From Epiperipatus broadwayi (taxonomy: Eukaryota > Onychophora > Udeonychophora > Euonychophora > Peripatidae), in NCBI GenBank assembly GCA_028023455.1, contig JAQFVV010012496.1:4217764-4281763 (forward strand): a stretch of DNA of 64,000 bases, read 5' to 3'. Shown one piece after another: positions 32,421 through 43,025 of this stretch. Positions within the stretch are counted from its first letter, which is position 1, and each line of letters begins with the position of its first letter. Made by a program: the position numbers and the translations under genes. Under the pieces are notes generated by a model that saw only the letters and a list, made by a program, of their open reading frames with translations, did no database searches and was not told the DNA's origin.

Positions 32421-32720
32421 CAGGTGAGAGAACAAACAGGTGTTACTGGCATTACTGAAAGACTTACGAGACTGGAGTGGAGTTGGACTTGATGTATTGC
32501 TAAAAGAACTGATAATAGATGGACAGTCTTAAACTGAATTTCAAGAGATTGTAAAAGACCTAGAAAGAGGCCATGTGTGAGATGGATAAATGAAATAAGG
32601 AAGTGTGCTGGAGTGATGTAAGAGAAGAAAGGCTAGAGATTAGAGAAGATGGATTGAACTTGGATAGACCTTTATTTTGCAGTGGATCTGTAATGGTTGA
32701 AACTGATGATGATGATAGAC
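32421..32720 (+). pseudogene. RTE-type LINE 3' end fragment
   Basis: Encodes, across breaks, Arg-Glu-Gln-Thr-Gly-Val-Thr-Gly..Leu-Glu-Trp-Ser-Trp, then Arg-Asp-Cys-Lys-Arg-Pro-Arg-Lys-Arg-Pro and Arg-Trp-Ile-Asn-Glu, the conserved tail of this LINE. It ends in GATGATGATGAT-type tail sequence typical of the family 3' end. Confidence 0.7.
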
Positions 32721-33024
32721 AGCTTCATAAAGCAAATCTCAAGATTGTAATATATATATATTTCCTTTGAACCTATAAAAAGTAAAAACAAGAATTTCAC
32801 TTTGAACCTAATGATGTCAATGCAACCTATAATGACGTTGGTCTAACAATTTACTTTTAAGATGATTTATAAGGCATGATAAAAGAAAAAGATTCACCAA
32901 CTTTTAACTTTGATAATTATTAAGAATATAAATCAATTTAACTATCCTGATAGAACTTTTATATAAAAACTCAATATAGATGTTGATTTGCAGCACAGAC
33001 TGTAATGCGCTTCATCAATATTTA
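32721..33024. other. Spacer, nothing recognised
   Basis: ATATATAT tract at 32751 and A/T-rich sequence only. Confidence 0.35.
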
Positions 33025-33169
33025 AACCACTAAACATTAAGTGATCACCATTCTTTATGCTTACACAAGCTGTTTACACAGAGGCTAAACTTTCCATACA
33101 GTAGCAAGCCAGAATTATCAATGGGTGCAAGAAGCTTTGCACATAAACTTCCTATCTACTGTCTACTCA

Positions 33170-33233
33170 TCCAATATCATATCTCAAGACTGGTTTCTAG
33201 CTTGTGGCTTTCATCAGTGAGGAGCCTTGAATC
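33170..33233 (-). ncRNA. HH4 hammerhead, core intact
   Basis: Minus strand: CCTCA (stem I), CTGATGA (33217-33211), AAGCCACAAGCTA (stem II AGC/GCT), GAAA (33197-33194), ACCAGT stem III with C as the cleavage-site base. The outer stem I pairs CAAGG/ATTGG poorly. Confidence 0.6.
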
Positions 33234-33344
33234 TGAAAGCACTGCACCTAAATCTTAGGATAATAAGCTAATAATAGGTAATAAGGTAAAAGGTGGCTGC
33301 TGGAAGGTTGCATTAGATATTAAGATCTAAATGTGGTGCTCTGA

Positions 33345-33402
33345 GATCCAAGGTTCCTCACTTATGGAAGCCACAAAGCTAGAAACTAGTCTGGGGATAT
33401 TG
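33345..33402 (+). ncRNA. HH4 hammerhead, 5' core mutated
   Basis: CTTATGG replaces CTGATGA near 33359. GAAACTAGTCTGGGGATATT is preserved, including the 2-bp stem III and the stem I 3' strand. Confidence 0.45.
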
Positions 33403-33869
33403 GATGAGTAGTCAGTAGGCAGGGATTTTATGCACAAACTTTCTTACATCCATTGATTACTCTGGTTTGCACTGAGTGGCACTACTGTATGGAGAGTTTA
33501 ACCTCTATGCAATATTTAAACCAAATTTCATCATAATGATTTAACTATTTTGACTAAATTAATTTAGTGCAAAGTATTGTTTGGCCATATGAGAAGCAGA
33601 ATAATTCATAAAAGCAATAGAAGACATGATATTCTGGAGATACAATAGCCGACAGTTAATAAACTTTTGAGCTTTCCATGATGCTGCTCTAATAGGAGCA
33701 AATCCTCATTGGATGATTAACATATCAAAATGTATTTTATGATGAAGTTGACTATAATTTTCATGGATAATTTAGACTCTGTTTACAATGTAAATATCAT
33801 AAAAACAACTACTGTAACACATAGGTGTTAGTTTTGTCTCAATAGTAATGTAACAATAATAAATATACG

Positions 33870-34020
33870 AAGCACATGTAGAGTTTAAAGTTTTAATGAG
33901 TAGTTAAGGTTAGTTTGCTTAGCTAGCTTTTGATTATTGCTACATCTATGACTCACAATAGTCGAAAGCTAGCTTAGCAAACTAATCTGAACTATTCATT
34001 AAAGCTTTGCTTTATACTTG
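33870..34020. repeat. Palindrome of unknown class
   Basis: AAAGTTTTAATGAGTAGTTA..GTTTGCTTAGCTAGCTTT and its complement CAAACTAATCTGAACTATTC..AAAGCTTTGC mirror around 33945 with arms of ~65 bp. Confidence 0.8.
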
Positions 34021-34139
34021 TTTTTTTTTATAACAAAACAACTACTGTGTTGCCCCCAAAATAAGACCAGTTCTTATATTATTTTTTGCTCCAAAAGATA
34101 GTTTAGGGTCTATTTTCAGAGGGTGTCTTATTTTTTATC

Positions 34140-34760
34140 ATTGATTATGATGAATTAGAAGAAGTTAACAGTTACAAATACCTTGGTCAGATTATTAACA
34201 CAGATGGAAACATAATGGATGAAATTAATCATAGAATTAAAGTTGGTTGGAGTGCTTTTGGTAGAAATAACTTGATACTAAAAGGAAATATGCCTATGTG
34301 TTTGAAAAGGAAGGTTTTAACAAATGTGTTTTACCAGTTATTACTTATAGATCTGAGAGTTGGACACTTAATAGAAGAGCAATACAGAGATTCCAGACCA
34401 CTCAAAGAAGTATGGAGAGATGCATGTTGGAGGTAACAAGAAGAGATCGAAAACGCAATGTATGGATAAGAGAACAAACAGGTGTTACTGACCTCATTGA
34501 AAAATTAAAAGATTGAAGTGGAGTTGGGCTGGACATATTGCTAGAAGAGATGATAATAGAAGGACAATTGAAATCTTAAACTGGATTCCAAGAGATTGTA
34601 AAAGATCCAGAAAGAGACCCCATGTGAGATGGGGGAATGAAATAAGAAAGTATGCAGGGGTGATGTGGAGAAGAGAAGCTAAGGATCGGAGAAGATGTAT
34701 TAAACTTGGAGAGACTTTCATCCTGCAGTGGATTGATAATGGTTGATGATGATGACAATA
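34140..34760 (+). pseudogene. RTE-type LINE ORF2, C-terminal third
   Basis: In three frames: Glu-Glu-Val-Asn-Ser-Tyr-Lys-Tyr-Leu-Gly-Gln-Ile-Ile-Asn-Thr-Asp-Gly (RT thumb, YLG block), Met-Cys-Leu-Lys-Arg-Lys-Val, Glu-Ser-Trp-Thr-Leu-Asn-Arg-Arg, then Trp-Ala-Gly-His-Ile-Ala-Arg-Arg-Asp-Asp and Lys-Arg-Pro-His-Val-Arg-Trp, ending Leu-Gln-Trp-Ile-Asp-Asn-Gly-stop. Only two frameshifts over about 200 codons, so it is relatively young. The 3' end is GATGATGATGACAATAAT. The known family encodes an endonuclease plus reverse transcriptase; the catalytic part is absent here. Confidence 0.8.
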
Positions 34761-35324
34761 ATCTATCTTTATTCTAATACAAAAATATTCATTTATTCAA
34801 ATACAAAAACCTACATTTATTCAAGTTCAAAAATCTAGATTTATTCAATATTACTAATGTAATTTCAACAGCATATAAATAACCTTTACTTTTGCTAAAT
34901 ATGTGTCAAGGCCTGATCGCTCTTCAGACTGCTGTTTAACATCTGATTGGCTCTCTGAGAAGCAACAGTAGGCACATGTGAAAGACTAGAAACCTTTCAA
35001 TTTATTACTAATTTAATAACAACATGCGATTTAGACAAATGTTTAGGATTCTAAACATATCACAAAACATTCTCGTTCTATAGGAGAATATTAAAAGTTA
35101 TTTCCATGCTGTTGAAATTAGTAATATTTAATTTAAAATAAGATATGAAATATTAAGCTGTTTTGATTAATTTGTGAACTAAGATCACCGCTGATAATAA
35201 GTTTCAGCTTTTTAGGATATCAAGGTTGATCTACTTACAGTATATATATATATATATATAGTCGGAGATCAGATTAAAGAGGAATTCTTATATCAGACTG
35301 AATAAAGGTGCATTGATAAATGAA

Positions 35325-35500
35325 AGGTAGAATTATCAAATTATCACATGATCACATTTCATATGCTTACACAATAAGAGTACCAAACTCTCCATACAGC
35401 AGTGCCACCAAGTACAAACCTTCATAATTAATGGATACAGGAAGGTTTGCAATTGGTGGAATTACTGTATGGAGAATTTGGTACTCTTATTAGAAAGGTA
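35325..35500. mobile_element. HH4 foldback element, short hairpin form
   Basis: TATCACATGATCACATTTCA and ACCAAACTCTCCATACAGCA at left are mirrored by TTACTGTATGGAGAATTTGG at right. The ribozyme interior is missing. Confidence 0.75.
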
Positions 35501-35789
35501 AAATTTTATTTGAAAGTTTGTTAAAAGGATTAGTTATGAGTCAGTCTAAAAAATAGTTCTGAGTAACCTTTATTCAAGTACAAAAATCTACATTTATATT
35601 TATTTATACATTTATTACTTTATAATTCAATACGTCTATCACGTGTTTCAACGAAAGAATAAAACTCTTCTGTTAGGCTGACAAACTTAACTAGGGCTTA
35701 TATTTGGAGTAGGGCTTATATTATCAGCATCCTAATAAAGCATGCTTGTGCTTATTTTTTGGTTAGGTCTTATTTTTAGAGGAACAAAG

Positions 35790-36150
35790 TAATTACTTTT
35801 ATTAAAAGAATATTGTTTATTGGTAGAATGCAATGAAGAGCTATTATTAAGATTAAGGGATGAAATCTTTTCTAAAGAATTCCAGAAGATGAAAGAATAT
35901 CTCAAAATGACAAAGAAGTTAACTAAAGAAATATTTCATTGATTGATTTTCTAGAGACAATATTAAATTCTAACATTTTCTTTGTTTTTTCTTCTTTCAG
36001 ACCCTGCCTTTCTTTATATGGGATTAAAATAGCCATATTTACTTTGGTTGTTAATAATAGTTTGTGTAAAGGTAAAAGTTTTTTAATAGCTCCCTGGGGA
36101 GCAGTAAGTGTCTTCAGGAACTGTCCAAACATAATTAGTAAAGACAAATA
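35790..36150. other. Spacer, nothing recognised
   Basis: Overlapping 70-80-codon frames on both strands (35923-36171) show no domain and are complementary shadows. I do not support either. Confidence 0.35.
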
Positions 36151-36590
36151 CAGGTAACACCTGTATAACACGGCTGATAGGTTTCCAAAAAAAATGTCAT
36201 GCTATCCAAATTCATATATGAAACAAAGATCTAGTACAAAAAACAACATTAGGTTCCAAAAGTAATATATATATATATATATATACTATTTGCATTTTAT
36301 AAGTAAGATAAATATGTTAATTAAAACAATAATTGATCAAACTACTAATCAAAATTAAACTAGCATTTTCTTTTTGGCAAATATTCTCATCTTTGAGTTT
36401 TCTAAAGCAGCATTGTGAGTTATGTCTCTCAGTTTGCCAAACAACTGAATGTTGTGTTATAGGGGCAGTTTCTTCAACTCTTGAACTGTGTTACAGTGAA
36501 ATGGTACTGTAAGAATACCATGTTATGGACGGGTTTCCCTAATTCTCAAACCATGTTAGAATAAAATCATGTTATAGGAATGCCTTGTTA
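36151..36590. mobile_element. Possible pogo-like MITE
   Basis: The left end CAGGTAACACCTGTATAACA and, on the other strand, the right end CAAGGCATTCCTATAACATG are weakly inverted. TATAACA(C/T)G-type words recur inside (GTGTTATAG, CATGTTATGG, CATGTTATAG), as in pogo/Tigger-derived MITEs. The ends are imperfect. Confidence 0.35.
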
Positions 36591-36731
36591 TATGTGGATT
36601 ACATGTATATTATTCACCAGTCTAACCATCTGCCATATAACTTTATCTTTCTTATTGCTTTGCCAAATCCATATAATATTAATATCATCTATGTTCTTTA
36701 TTACATTTTACAATATTTTTTTCCAACCCAC

Positions 36732-36772
36732 TATTGACAGTATTGATTGTCCCAACAATCTTTTTCAGAACT
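36732..36772 (-). ncRNA. HH3 hammerhead relic, left arm
   Basis: Minus strand: CTGAAAA, then stem II GATTG-TTGGGA-CAATC, then AATAC in place of GAAAC, then TGTC. Stem II is perfect but both core strands are mutated. Confidence 0.4.
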
Positions 36773-37093
36773 ATAACAAGCACAATACATAAATACAAAT
36801 ATATATAAATATATAATTTTACATTATAAATACAAATATACATGAACGTATAATTTTATATTATATATTCTATTTTATAATCATTATTTATATACCCACA
36901 TATATCTTTATATACCTCTCTATATAAAGATTAAAATGTATAATATATAAAAAGGTAATAATTATATAGAGAGGTATATAAAGATATATGTGGTTATATA
37001 AATAATGATTATAAGATAGAATATATATATATAATGTAAAATTATATGTTCATATATATTTGTATTCATGTATTTTTATTATGTTTGTTATAG

Positions 37094-37130
37094 TTATGAA
37101 GAAGATCGCTGGGCAATCGAAACTATCAAT
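37094..37130 (+). ncRNA. HH3 hammerhead relic, right arm
   Basis: ATGAAGA (first C lost), GATCGCTGGGCAATC, GAAA (37119-37122), CTATC. The stem II ends still pair (GAT/ATC). Confidence 0.4.
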
Positions 37131-37479
37131 GTGGGTTATAAAAAGCATTGTAAAAAGTAATAAAGAACATAGATGATATTAATAATATTCATCTGCCATA
37201 TAATTGAAATTTAAGATTTTTTCCTTCTTTGATTTACTATTAAGTTTAATCTTGGTAGAATTTATCAAGCATTAGTTGGATAGTTTGATCTTCAAAAAAG
37301 TAATAAAAGAAAATATTAAAAATATTTTATTTCGTATTTATGTATTCTTTATTTTCATTATTAAAATTTTTAGGGAGTGGTTTTTTTTAAATATTTTATA
37401 ATAATACATTTAAGCTATGTTAACATATTAATTACAAAATTAATTTATTCTTTTTTAATTATAAGGAAGTTGAACTAAG

Positions 37480-37700
37480 ATTTTCAACACCTATCCAATC
37501 CATCTTATACAACCGATACACATGACCACATACAAGTGAAAAAGATAATCGATTTTCAATATATGTATTTCGTACTGAACCAGCACTCATCAGTAGGTCC
37601 ACATCATTTATCTTTTTCACATGTATGTGGTCATGGGTATCGGTTATATAAGATCGATTGAATAAATCCAGAGAGCTTGGATATCTTAGTTCAAGTCCCT
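37480..37700. mobile_element. HH2a palindromic remnant
   Basis: The left part (minus) carries a ribozyme and CACATACAAGTGAAAAAGAT. The right part (plus) carries TCTTTTTCACATGTATGTGG, TATCGGTTATATAAGATCGA and a tail TTAGTTCAAGTCCC. The two halves are inverted copies of the HH2a 3' half joined at TCCACATCATTT. Confidence 0.65.
37550..37603 (-). ncRNA. Hammerhead ribozyme (HH2a), core intact, stem I weak
   Basis: Minus strand: CTGATGA (37593-37587), stem II GTGCTG..CAGTAC, GAAA (37571-37568), stem III ATA/TAT with a CA loop, predicted cut between 37560 and 37559. The stem I strands (GACCTA and TTGAAA) no longer pair well. Confidence 0.55.
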
Positions 37701-37737
37701 TATAATTAGATAAAGTTTGGTATAAACAATATCGTAA

Positions 37738-37802
37738 TAATAATCATCATCATCAACCATTATCAATCCACTGCAGGATGAAGGTCTCTCCAAGTTCAAA
37801 CA
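37738..37802 (-). pseudogene. RTE-type LINE 3' end
   Basis: ATCATCATCATCAACCATTAT then CAATCCACTGCAGGATGAAG is the complement of the LINE terminus seen at 34705-34755. Only about 60 bp remain, as in extreme 5' truncation. Confidence 0.65.
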
Positions 37803-38849
37803 ATATATATGTATTTAAATATTATTTATTCTTTTTTATAACTCCTGTTTTTATTATTTTTGGTTTAAATTTTATTTAATTAAAGGTAAACATTAATAAT
37901 GCTTTTTCTTGGCTCATTAATAACAATGTTTAGTTATATGGTGTTTTTTTTTATTGATGTATTTCAGATAATTTCTATTTTTTAATAAATCATTTAATAA
38001 ATTCATGTAAAATTTAAATTTATTACCGTAATTAAATTTGTCCTCAATGATTGATAAAGCCTTTTTAATATAATGCATTTTAAAACAGTAGTTTATTTAT
38101 TTATGTCATATAATTTCTGATTAGTATAGTTTATTATTCAATGAGTATTTTTAAAACATTTGCTTTTGATAAAAAAAATATCAATTTGTAATCTAGTGTC
38201 CTCTAGTGGAAACTTTATTAACTAAAATTTAATATGAGCATTTTATTCCAGTATTCTAATGATTAATTGAAATATAAAATTTGAATTATAAGATAATATT
38301 CTTAAATTAGTGATTCAATATATATAACAATGTAAATATTTTAAATGGTTGTATTTATATAAAGGTATGCCCGATGGTAAACATTCATAAAAATATTCTA
38401 CGAGTTATACGTAATGGTGTACAAATGGGGTAAAATAATAATAATATCCCCTCCCCTCTATTGCTAATAATTCAAAATATATAACTGTTAAGTCATTTCT
38501 GATAATTTCAACCTGAAATGTGTCTCTTTTTTTTACCTACTATACCTGTAAACATATATTAGACCTAATAAAGTTATTTTGAATGAAAAAAAGGGTTCCT
38601 GAAATAGTAAATGTAATTATAACAGCCTTTTTAAATACCATTACAATCAAAAGTTCACTCTAGTATTAACTGAGCTGGGCCATGAACCATGAATTTTGAA
38701 TTCCAAAATCAACTACTGTACCATTGCATTAAACTAAGTAGGATAATGACATTTAATAAAATAAGGAGGTCAAGTGATGTCTATTGTCAAGTGAACATTA
38801 TTCGGAAATATTAACAAATTCACCACTTTTTTTATTTTGCTGTAATATC
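37803..38849. other. A/T-rich spacer, weak tRNA-like segment near 38650
   Basis: TGAGCTGGGCCATGAACCATGAA (38668-38690) read on the minus strand gives GGTTCATGGCCC, vaguely B-box-like. Nothing else recognised. Confidence 0.3.
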
Positions 38850-39012
38850 TTATATAAATGCAATGTATTCACTCTATTTTGAACACTTTTTAGCTAAAAC
38901 CTTTTATTGTACATATATGCATACACAATTGAATTTTTTCGGGCCTGCAATCTTCTATAGAATAAAAATGGCTCTGAAGAAGACTGCAGGACAGTCAAAA
39001 CATAATTGTGTA
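38850..39012. mobile_element. HH3 palindromic element (same type as 7361-7597)
   Basis: CACTCTATTTTGAACACTTTTTAGC and TTTTATTGTACATATATGCA match the left arm at 7370-7430. The right arm is cut short at 39012 by the RTE LINE 3' end. Confidence 0.65.
38971..39003 (+). ncRNA. HH3 hammerhead relic
   Basis: GCT-CTGAAGA (38974-38980), GACTGCAGGACAGTC, AAAA in place of GAAA (38997-39000). Confidence 0.4.
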
Positions 39013-39014
39013 TG

Positions 39015-41600
39015 CATATCAACATGATCATCAACCATTATCAATCCACTGCAGGATGATGGTCTCTCCAAGTTCAATCCATCTTCTCCAATCTTTAGCT
39101 TCTCTTCTTCACATCACCCCTGCATACTTTCTTATTTCATCTATCCATATTATATGTGGTCTCTTTCAGGGTCTTTTACAATCTCTTGGAATCCAGTTTA
39201 AGATTTCAATTGTTCATCTATTATTATCTCTTCTAGAAACATGTCCAGCCCAACTCCACTTCAGTCTTTCAATTTTTTCAATGAGCTCAGTAACACCTGC
39301 TTGTTCTCTTACCCATATATTGCATTTTCGATCTCATCTTGTTACTCCCAATATGCACCTCTCCATACTTCTTTGAGTGGTCTGAAGCCTCTATATTGCT
39401 CTTCTATTAAGTGTCCAAGTCTCCGATCCATACATAAGAACTGGTAAAACACATTTATTAAAAACCTTCCTTTTCAAACACATAGGCATATTTCCTTTTA
39501 GTATGAAGTTATTTCTACCAAAAGCACTCCAATCAAGTTTAATTCTATGATTATTTTCATCCATTATGTTTCCAGCTGTATTAATAATCTGACCAAGTTA
39601 TTTGTAACTGTTAACTTCTTCTTACTCATCATAATCAATCTTTATTTTCATATTTTGAGAATCCATTAAACATTACTTTGGTCTTTTTAATATTTATCTT
39701 TACTCCTACTTTCCTACTTTCATGTGATAACTCCTGCAACATTTCCTGCAGCTCTAAGGCATTATTTGTAAAAACAACTATATCATCTGCAAAATGGCTT
39801 AAATAATCTCCATTTACTTTCATTCCTTTAGCTTTCTATTTTAATCCACAAAATATTTCTTGCAGCACTGCTGTAAAACGTTTTGGAGATATGGAGTCAC
39901 CCTGTCTTACACCCTTCTCAATGCTGACTTTCCTAGTATCATTATGTAATCTAATTGTTGCTGTTGCATTTTTATAAATACTCTTAAAAATATGAAAATA
40001 TCCTGGACCTATACCTTGATGATCCAATGCTTTAATCTCTGAAGAAATGTTTATAGAATCAAATGCCTTTTCATAATCTACAAATCCAAAACATAATGAC
40101 AACTCATATTCATTTGTCCTTTCTATAACTTCTCTCAATACCTGGATATGATCTACTGTACTAAAACCACTTTTAAATCTGGCTTGTTCTCTTGGTTGGT
40201 GGAAATCCAATGTTCTCTGTAGACGAGTAGTAATTATCTTGGTAAAAATTTTATATAAAACTGATAAAAGCTGATTGGTCTGTAATTTCTAATATCTTCT
40301 TTATCACCTTTTTTAAATATTAATATTATTACTGCATTCTTCCAATCATCTGGTACATCTTTATCATTTAGACATTTGGTATATAACTTTGCAAAAAAAA
40401 ATTATATTTCTTCACCTGCTTCTTTTAATATATCAATTATAATTCCATCATTATCTGAAGCCTTCCCTTTCTTCATAAATTTAATTGCATGTCTCACTTC
40501 CTCATTCAAAATTCTGGGCAATTCAGAAGATATAATAGATATAGGAGGTATTTGTTCTTTATTACTATATAATTCTTGATAGAAGTCTTCTACCCATTTC
40601 ATGATGTCATCTCTCTTTTTAGTAATAGTTCCATCTTTTTTTCTTACTGCAGATTTAAATTTCCTACCAATACCAAAATGTTCATTTACACTCTTGAGAC
40701 TTTTATTCTCTTCTACAGTTTTCCTTGCTAGTTCACAGTTATACTTCACCATTTTACAGAATTTGAGGTATTCAATCCTTTTTAATGCATCATTTTTGTA
40801 TATCTTCATATTCCATCTTTTCTTCATAAATTATCTAGCCTCAGTGGAAATTTTATTGGTTAATTGCTGCTTTTTCTATCAGCTATATTTGTTGCAGTTT
40901 TTAAAAGTGTATCAGTTGTTTTCTTATTAATTTCATTCAAATCTGAATCATGTTCAAAATCTACTAATACTTGAAACCGATTTGTACGTTCTAATTTAAA
41001 TTCATTAGAATGTGTGAAGCGTAGGAATATCAACTGTAAATATTGTTTTTCTTAATAATTTTTGTCTCTCTAGTTTTGCATTAATGCATATCTTACTAAT
41101 CGATCACTTCCTGTGTTAAATTTATTAAGAACATTACAATCTTAAATATGTATTTTCTGTTAGTCAAAATATAATCCAATTCTGCTGTATCTTCATTTGG
41201 ATGCTTCCATGTCCATTTCCTTTTAACATTTTTCTCAAAATAATAATTCATAATATAAAGTTTTTATTTTTCTGCAAACTCCACAAGTCTATGTCCTCTC
41301 TCATTTCTATTACCATAACCAAAATTACCTACAGCACTTTCATCTTTCATTTGTTTACGATTTCTAGCATTAAAGTCTCCCATAACAATTTTAAAATGTT
41401 GTTTACTCTGATCAAAAGCATTTTGTACATCCATATAAAAATCTTCTACTACTTCATCACTATGAGAACTTGTTGGGGCATAAACCTGAATCATCTGCAT
41501 TTGATAATTGCTATTAAGTCATATAACTAGTCTTGCCACTATGTCCGATACACCATCAATCTCCACAATGTTGTTCTTCCACTAGATATAGTTATTAATG
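39015..41600 (-). pseudogene. RTE-type LINE ORF2 (endonuclease-reverse transcriptase), best copy
   Basis: Minus strand, N to C. Endonuclease part (41580-41260): Ile-Gln-Val-Tyr-Ala-Pro-Thr-Ser, Val-Met-Gly-Asp-Phe-Asn-Ala-Arg and Gly-Asn-Arg-Asn-Glu-Arg-Gly; the first ~100 residues are missing. Linker and RT entry (40827-40402): Lys-Lys-Gly-Lys-Ala. RT palm (40210-39836): Cys-Phe-Gly-Phe-Val-Asp-Tyr-Glu-Lys-Ala-Phe-Asp with catalytic Asp, and Gly-Val-Arg-Gln-Gly-Asp. Then Phe-Ala-Asp-Asp (39823-39635), preceded by a two-residue deletion compared with LRFADD. The C-terminal tail ends near 39060, with a CATCATCAACC-type terminus at 39025. Frameshifts and stops separate the blocks. The catalytic residues survive, so decay is moderate. 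Confidence 0.85.
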
Positions 41601-41812
41601 TATAGTTGTTGCAAAGATATAGAAAGTTATAAGAAAATAATTTTTGAATTGTGAAAATAAATAGAATACATTAGTTAAAGAATGATTTTTTATTGAACTA
41701 AAGTTAAAAAGTGATAATAATACTTCAATAATTGTATATTTTAACATTATACTTATTATTTCTTAAAAGTTTCCATGAATTATATATATATATATAACAA
41801 TAAATATAATAA

Positions 41813-42475
41813 ATATGATTGTAATAAACTATTATATGTATGTAGTCTTCCAATCTGCAGATGTACTTTCGGTTAATTCCTTAACCCTCCTCAACTGCCA
41901 TTCAATTCAAAAACAAAATGGAAGCAAACATCATCACTTCAAATCCCATGAATCCCAAATTTTAATGTTAGCAGCTTGTCTATTAATTATATTCATTTTA
42001 TTTTTATTTATTAAAAATTGCCTCCTTAATTTTTTTTTTTATTATGGTTTTTCTCTTCATGAAGAATCGTAACACTTTCGAAATCAAGCTTAAATTTATA
42101 TTTACATGTCCATTCCTGATCCAAGAAAACTGAAGCAGTTATTAAATCATTATTACTTTTAATGACTGCTTCAGTTTTCTTGGATCATGAAATGACATGT
42201 AAATTAAAGTTTGACACTGAAAGTGTTAAGATTCTTCATGAAGAGAGAAACCATAATAATAAAAAAATTAAGGAGACAATTTTAATAAATAGAAATAAAA
42301 TGAATTTAACTAAAAGACAAGCTGTTACATTAAAATTTGGGATTTATAGTATTTGAGATGATGATGTTTGCTTCCCTTTTGTTTTTTGAATTTAACGGCA
42401 GTTGAGGCAGGTTAAAGAATTAATCATAAGTATTTCTGTAGATTGGAAAACTGCATATAATAGTTAATTACTGTT
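41813..42475. repeat. Large palindrome, arms of about 320 bp, class unknown
   Basis: Left from ATTATATGTATGTAGTCTTCC, right ending GGAAAACTGCATATAATAG, centre about 42145. Arms match over CTCAACTGCC, AAGCAAACATCATC, TTGCCTCCTTAATTTTTT and CTTCATGAAGA. The inner 80 bp are nearly perfect (CTGATCCAAGAAAACTGAAG / its complement). Frames of 64-85 codons on the plus strand are chance readthroughs of the two arms. No hammerhead or known termini. Confidence 0.8.
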
Positions 42476-42819
42476 ATATTTATTATTTCTATCATTATTA
42501 CAATAGTTTTTAATTAACAGACATTTTATTTGTATATATGTAATATTGAACAACTTTAAATAAAATTGATAATAAATAATTTCAGGTTAGCAAAAATTTA
42601 CAGTACCAAACTAATTTTCTTTCCTTATATGAAGCTTATCAAGTTATCTACTTCTAATTATAACAATAAGCATCACATGATCACTATTTCTTATGCTTAC
42701 TTTTAACTGTTATTAAAACAGGCAAAACTCTCTATACATATTGCCACTCTGTGCAAGCCAGAGTAATCAATGGATGCCAGAAGGCTTGTGCTTAAAATCC
42801 CCATTTAGTGCCTACCCAT

Positions 42820-42875
42820 CCAATATCACCAGACTAGTTTCTGGCTTGTGGCCTTCATCAGTGAGGAGCCTTGGA
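42820..42875 (-). ncRNA. HH4 hammerhead, core intact
   Basis: Minus strand: CTCCTCA, CTGATGA (42861-42855), stem II GGC-CACAA-GCC flanked by an A-A pair, GAAA (42841-42838), stem III AC-TA-GT, C cleavage site, then TGGTGA pairing with TCCTCA except for one C-U mismatch. The outer stem is CCAA/TTGG. Confidence 0.65.
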
Positions 42876-42914
42876 TCTGAGAGCACTGCACCTAGATCTT
42901 AGGAACCTACTCAT

Positions 42915-42970
42915 CCAATATCACCAGACTAGTTTCTGGCTTGTGGCCTTCATCAGTGAGGAGTTTTGGA
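42915..42970 (-). ncRNA. HH4 hammerhead, second copy, core intact
   Basis: A direct repeat of the preceding motif: CTGATGA 42956-42950, GAAA 42936-42933. The two cores lie 95 bp apart on the same strand, so a minus-strand transcript could be cut twice. Confidence 0.6.
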
Positions 42971-43025
42971 TCTGAGATCACTGACGAAGCCCACAAGGCA
43001 AAAACTAGTCTGGGGATATTGGATG
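42968..43025 (+). ncRNA. HH4 hammerhead, plus-strand copy, mutated
   Basis: CTGACGA (42981-42987; N7 position is tolerant), GCCCACAAGGC, then AAAAAC without G12, and ACTAGTCTGGGGATATTGG preserved. Predicted cut site after C43010 if active. Confidence 0.5.

Larger units (their letters stand above)
33025..33535. mobile_element. HH4 foldback element, longest copy
   Basis: The left end TAAACCACTAAACATTAAGT..TTACACAAGCTGTTTACACA and the right end GGAGAGTTTAACCTCTATGC are inverted. The interior is also inverted: GACTGGTTTCTAGCTTGTGG (33190) against CCACAAAGCTAGAAACTAGT (33371). The loop near 33240-33330 contains AAGCTAATAATAGGTAATAA. One ribozyme lies in each interior arm, in opposite orientations. 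Confidence 0.8.
34048..35786. mobile_element. DNA transposon with CCAAAATAAGACC inverted ends, carrying nested insertions
   Basis: The left end is TGTTGCCCCCAAAATAAGACC (21 bp, given here only to its key part AAAATAAGACC). The right end, complemented, is TGTTCCTCTAAAAATAAGAC. Subterminal GGGTCTTATTTT-like repeats occur at 34110-34130 and 35695-35775, as in widespread vertebrate and invertebrate elements of this type. Inside lie an RTE fragment (34140-34760), a TA microsatellite (35243-35261) and an HH4 foldback (35325-35500). I did not settle the target duplication or superfamily. Confidence 0.55.
36620..37210. mobile_element. HH3 palindromic element (GATTG stem II subtype)
   Basis: ATAACTTTATC..TATGTTCTTTATTACATTTT at left mirrors AAAGTAATAAAGAACATAGA at right around about 36945. 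The centre is a long A/T inverted repeat (CATATATCTTTATATACCTC and its complement). Ribozyme-like blocks occur in both arms. The same arms recur at 63405-63700. Confidence 0.75.

Noticed and set aside
33920-33990. Hammerhead-like GACTCACAATAGTCGAAAG
   Set aside because: A stem and GAAA are present but there is no CTGANGA box or stem I; kept only as a palindrome.
35923-36171. Overlapping 72- and 82-codon frames on opposite strands
   Set aside because: Mutual shadows with no recognisable motif and no surrounding gene features.
39008-39376. 122-codon plus-strand reading frame
   Set aside because: It is the antisense shadow of the RTE LINE C-terminal region on the minus strand.
42162-42356. 64-codon frame in the right arm of the 41.8-42.5 kb palindrome
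   Set aside because: The arm's complement shows no matching conserved frame, and no domain is recognisable.
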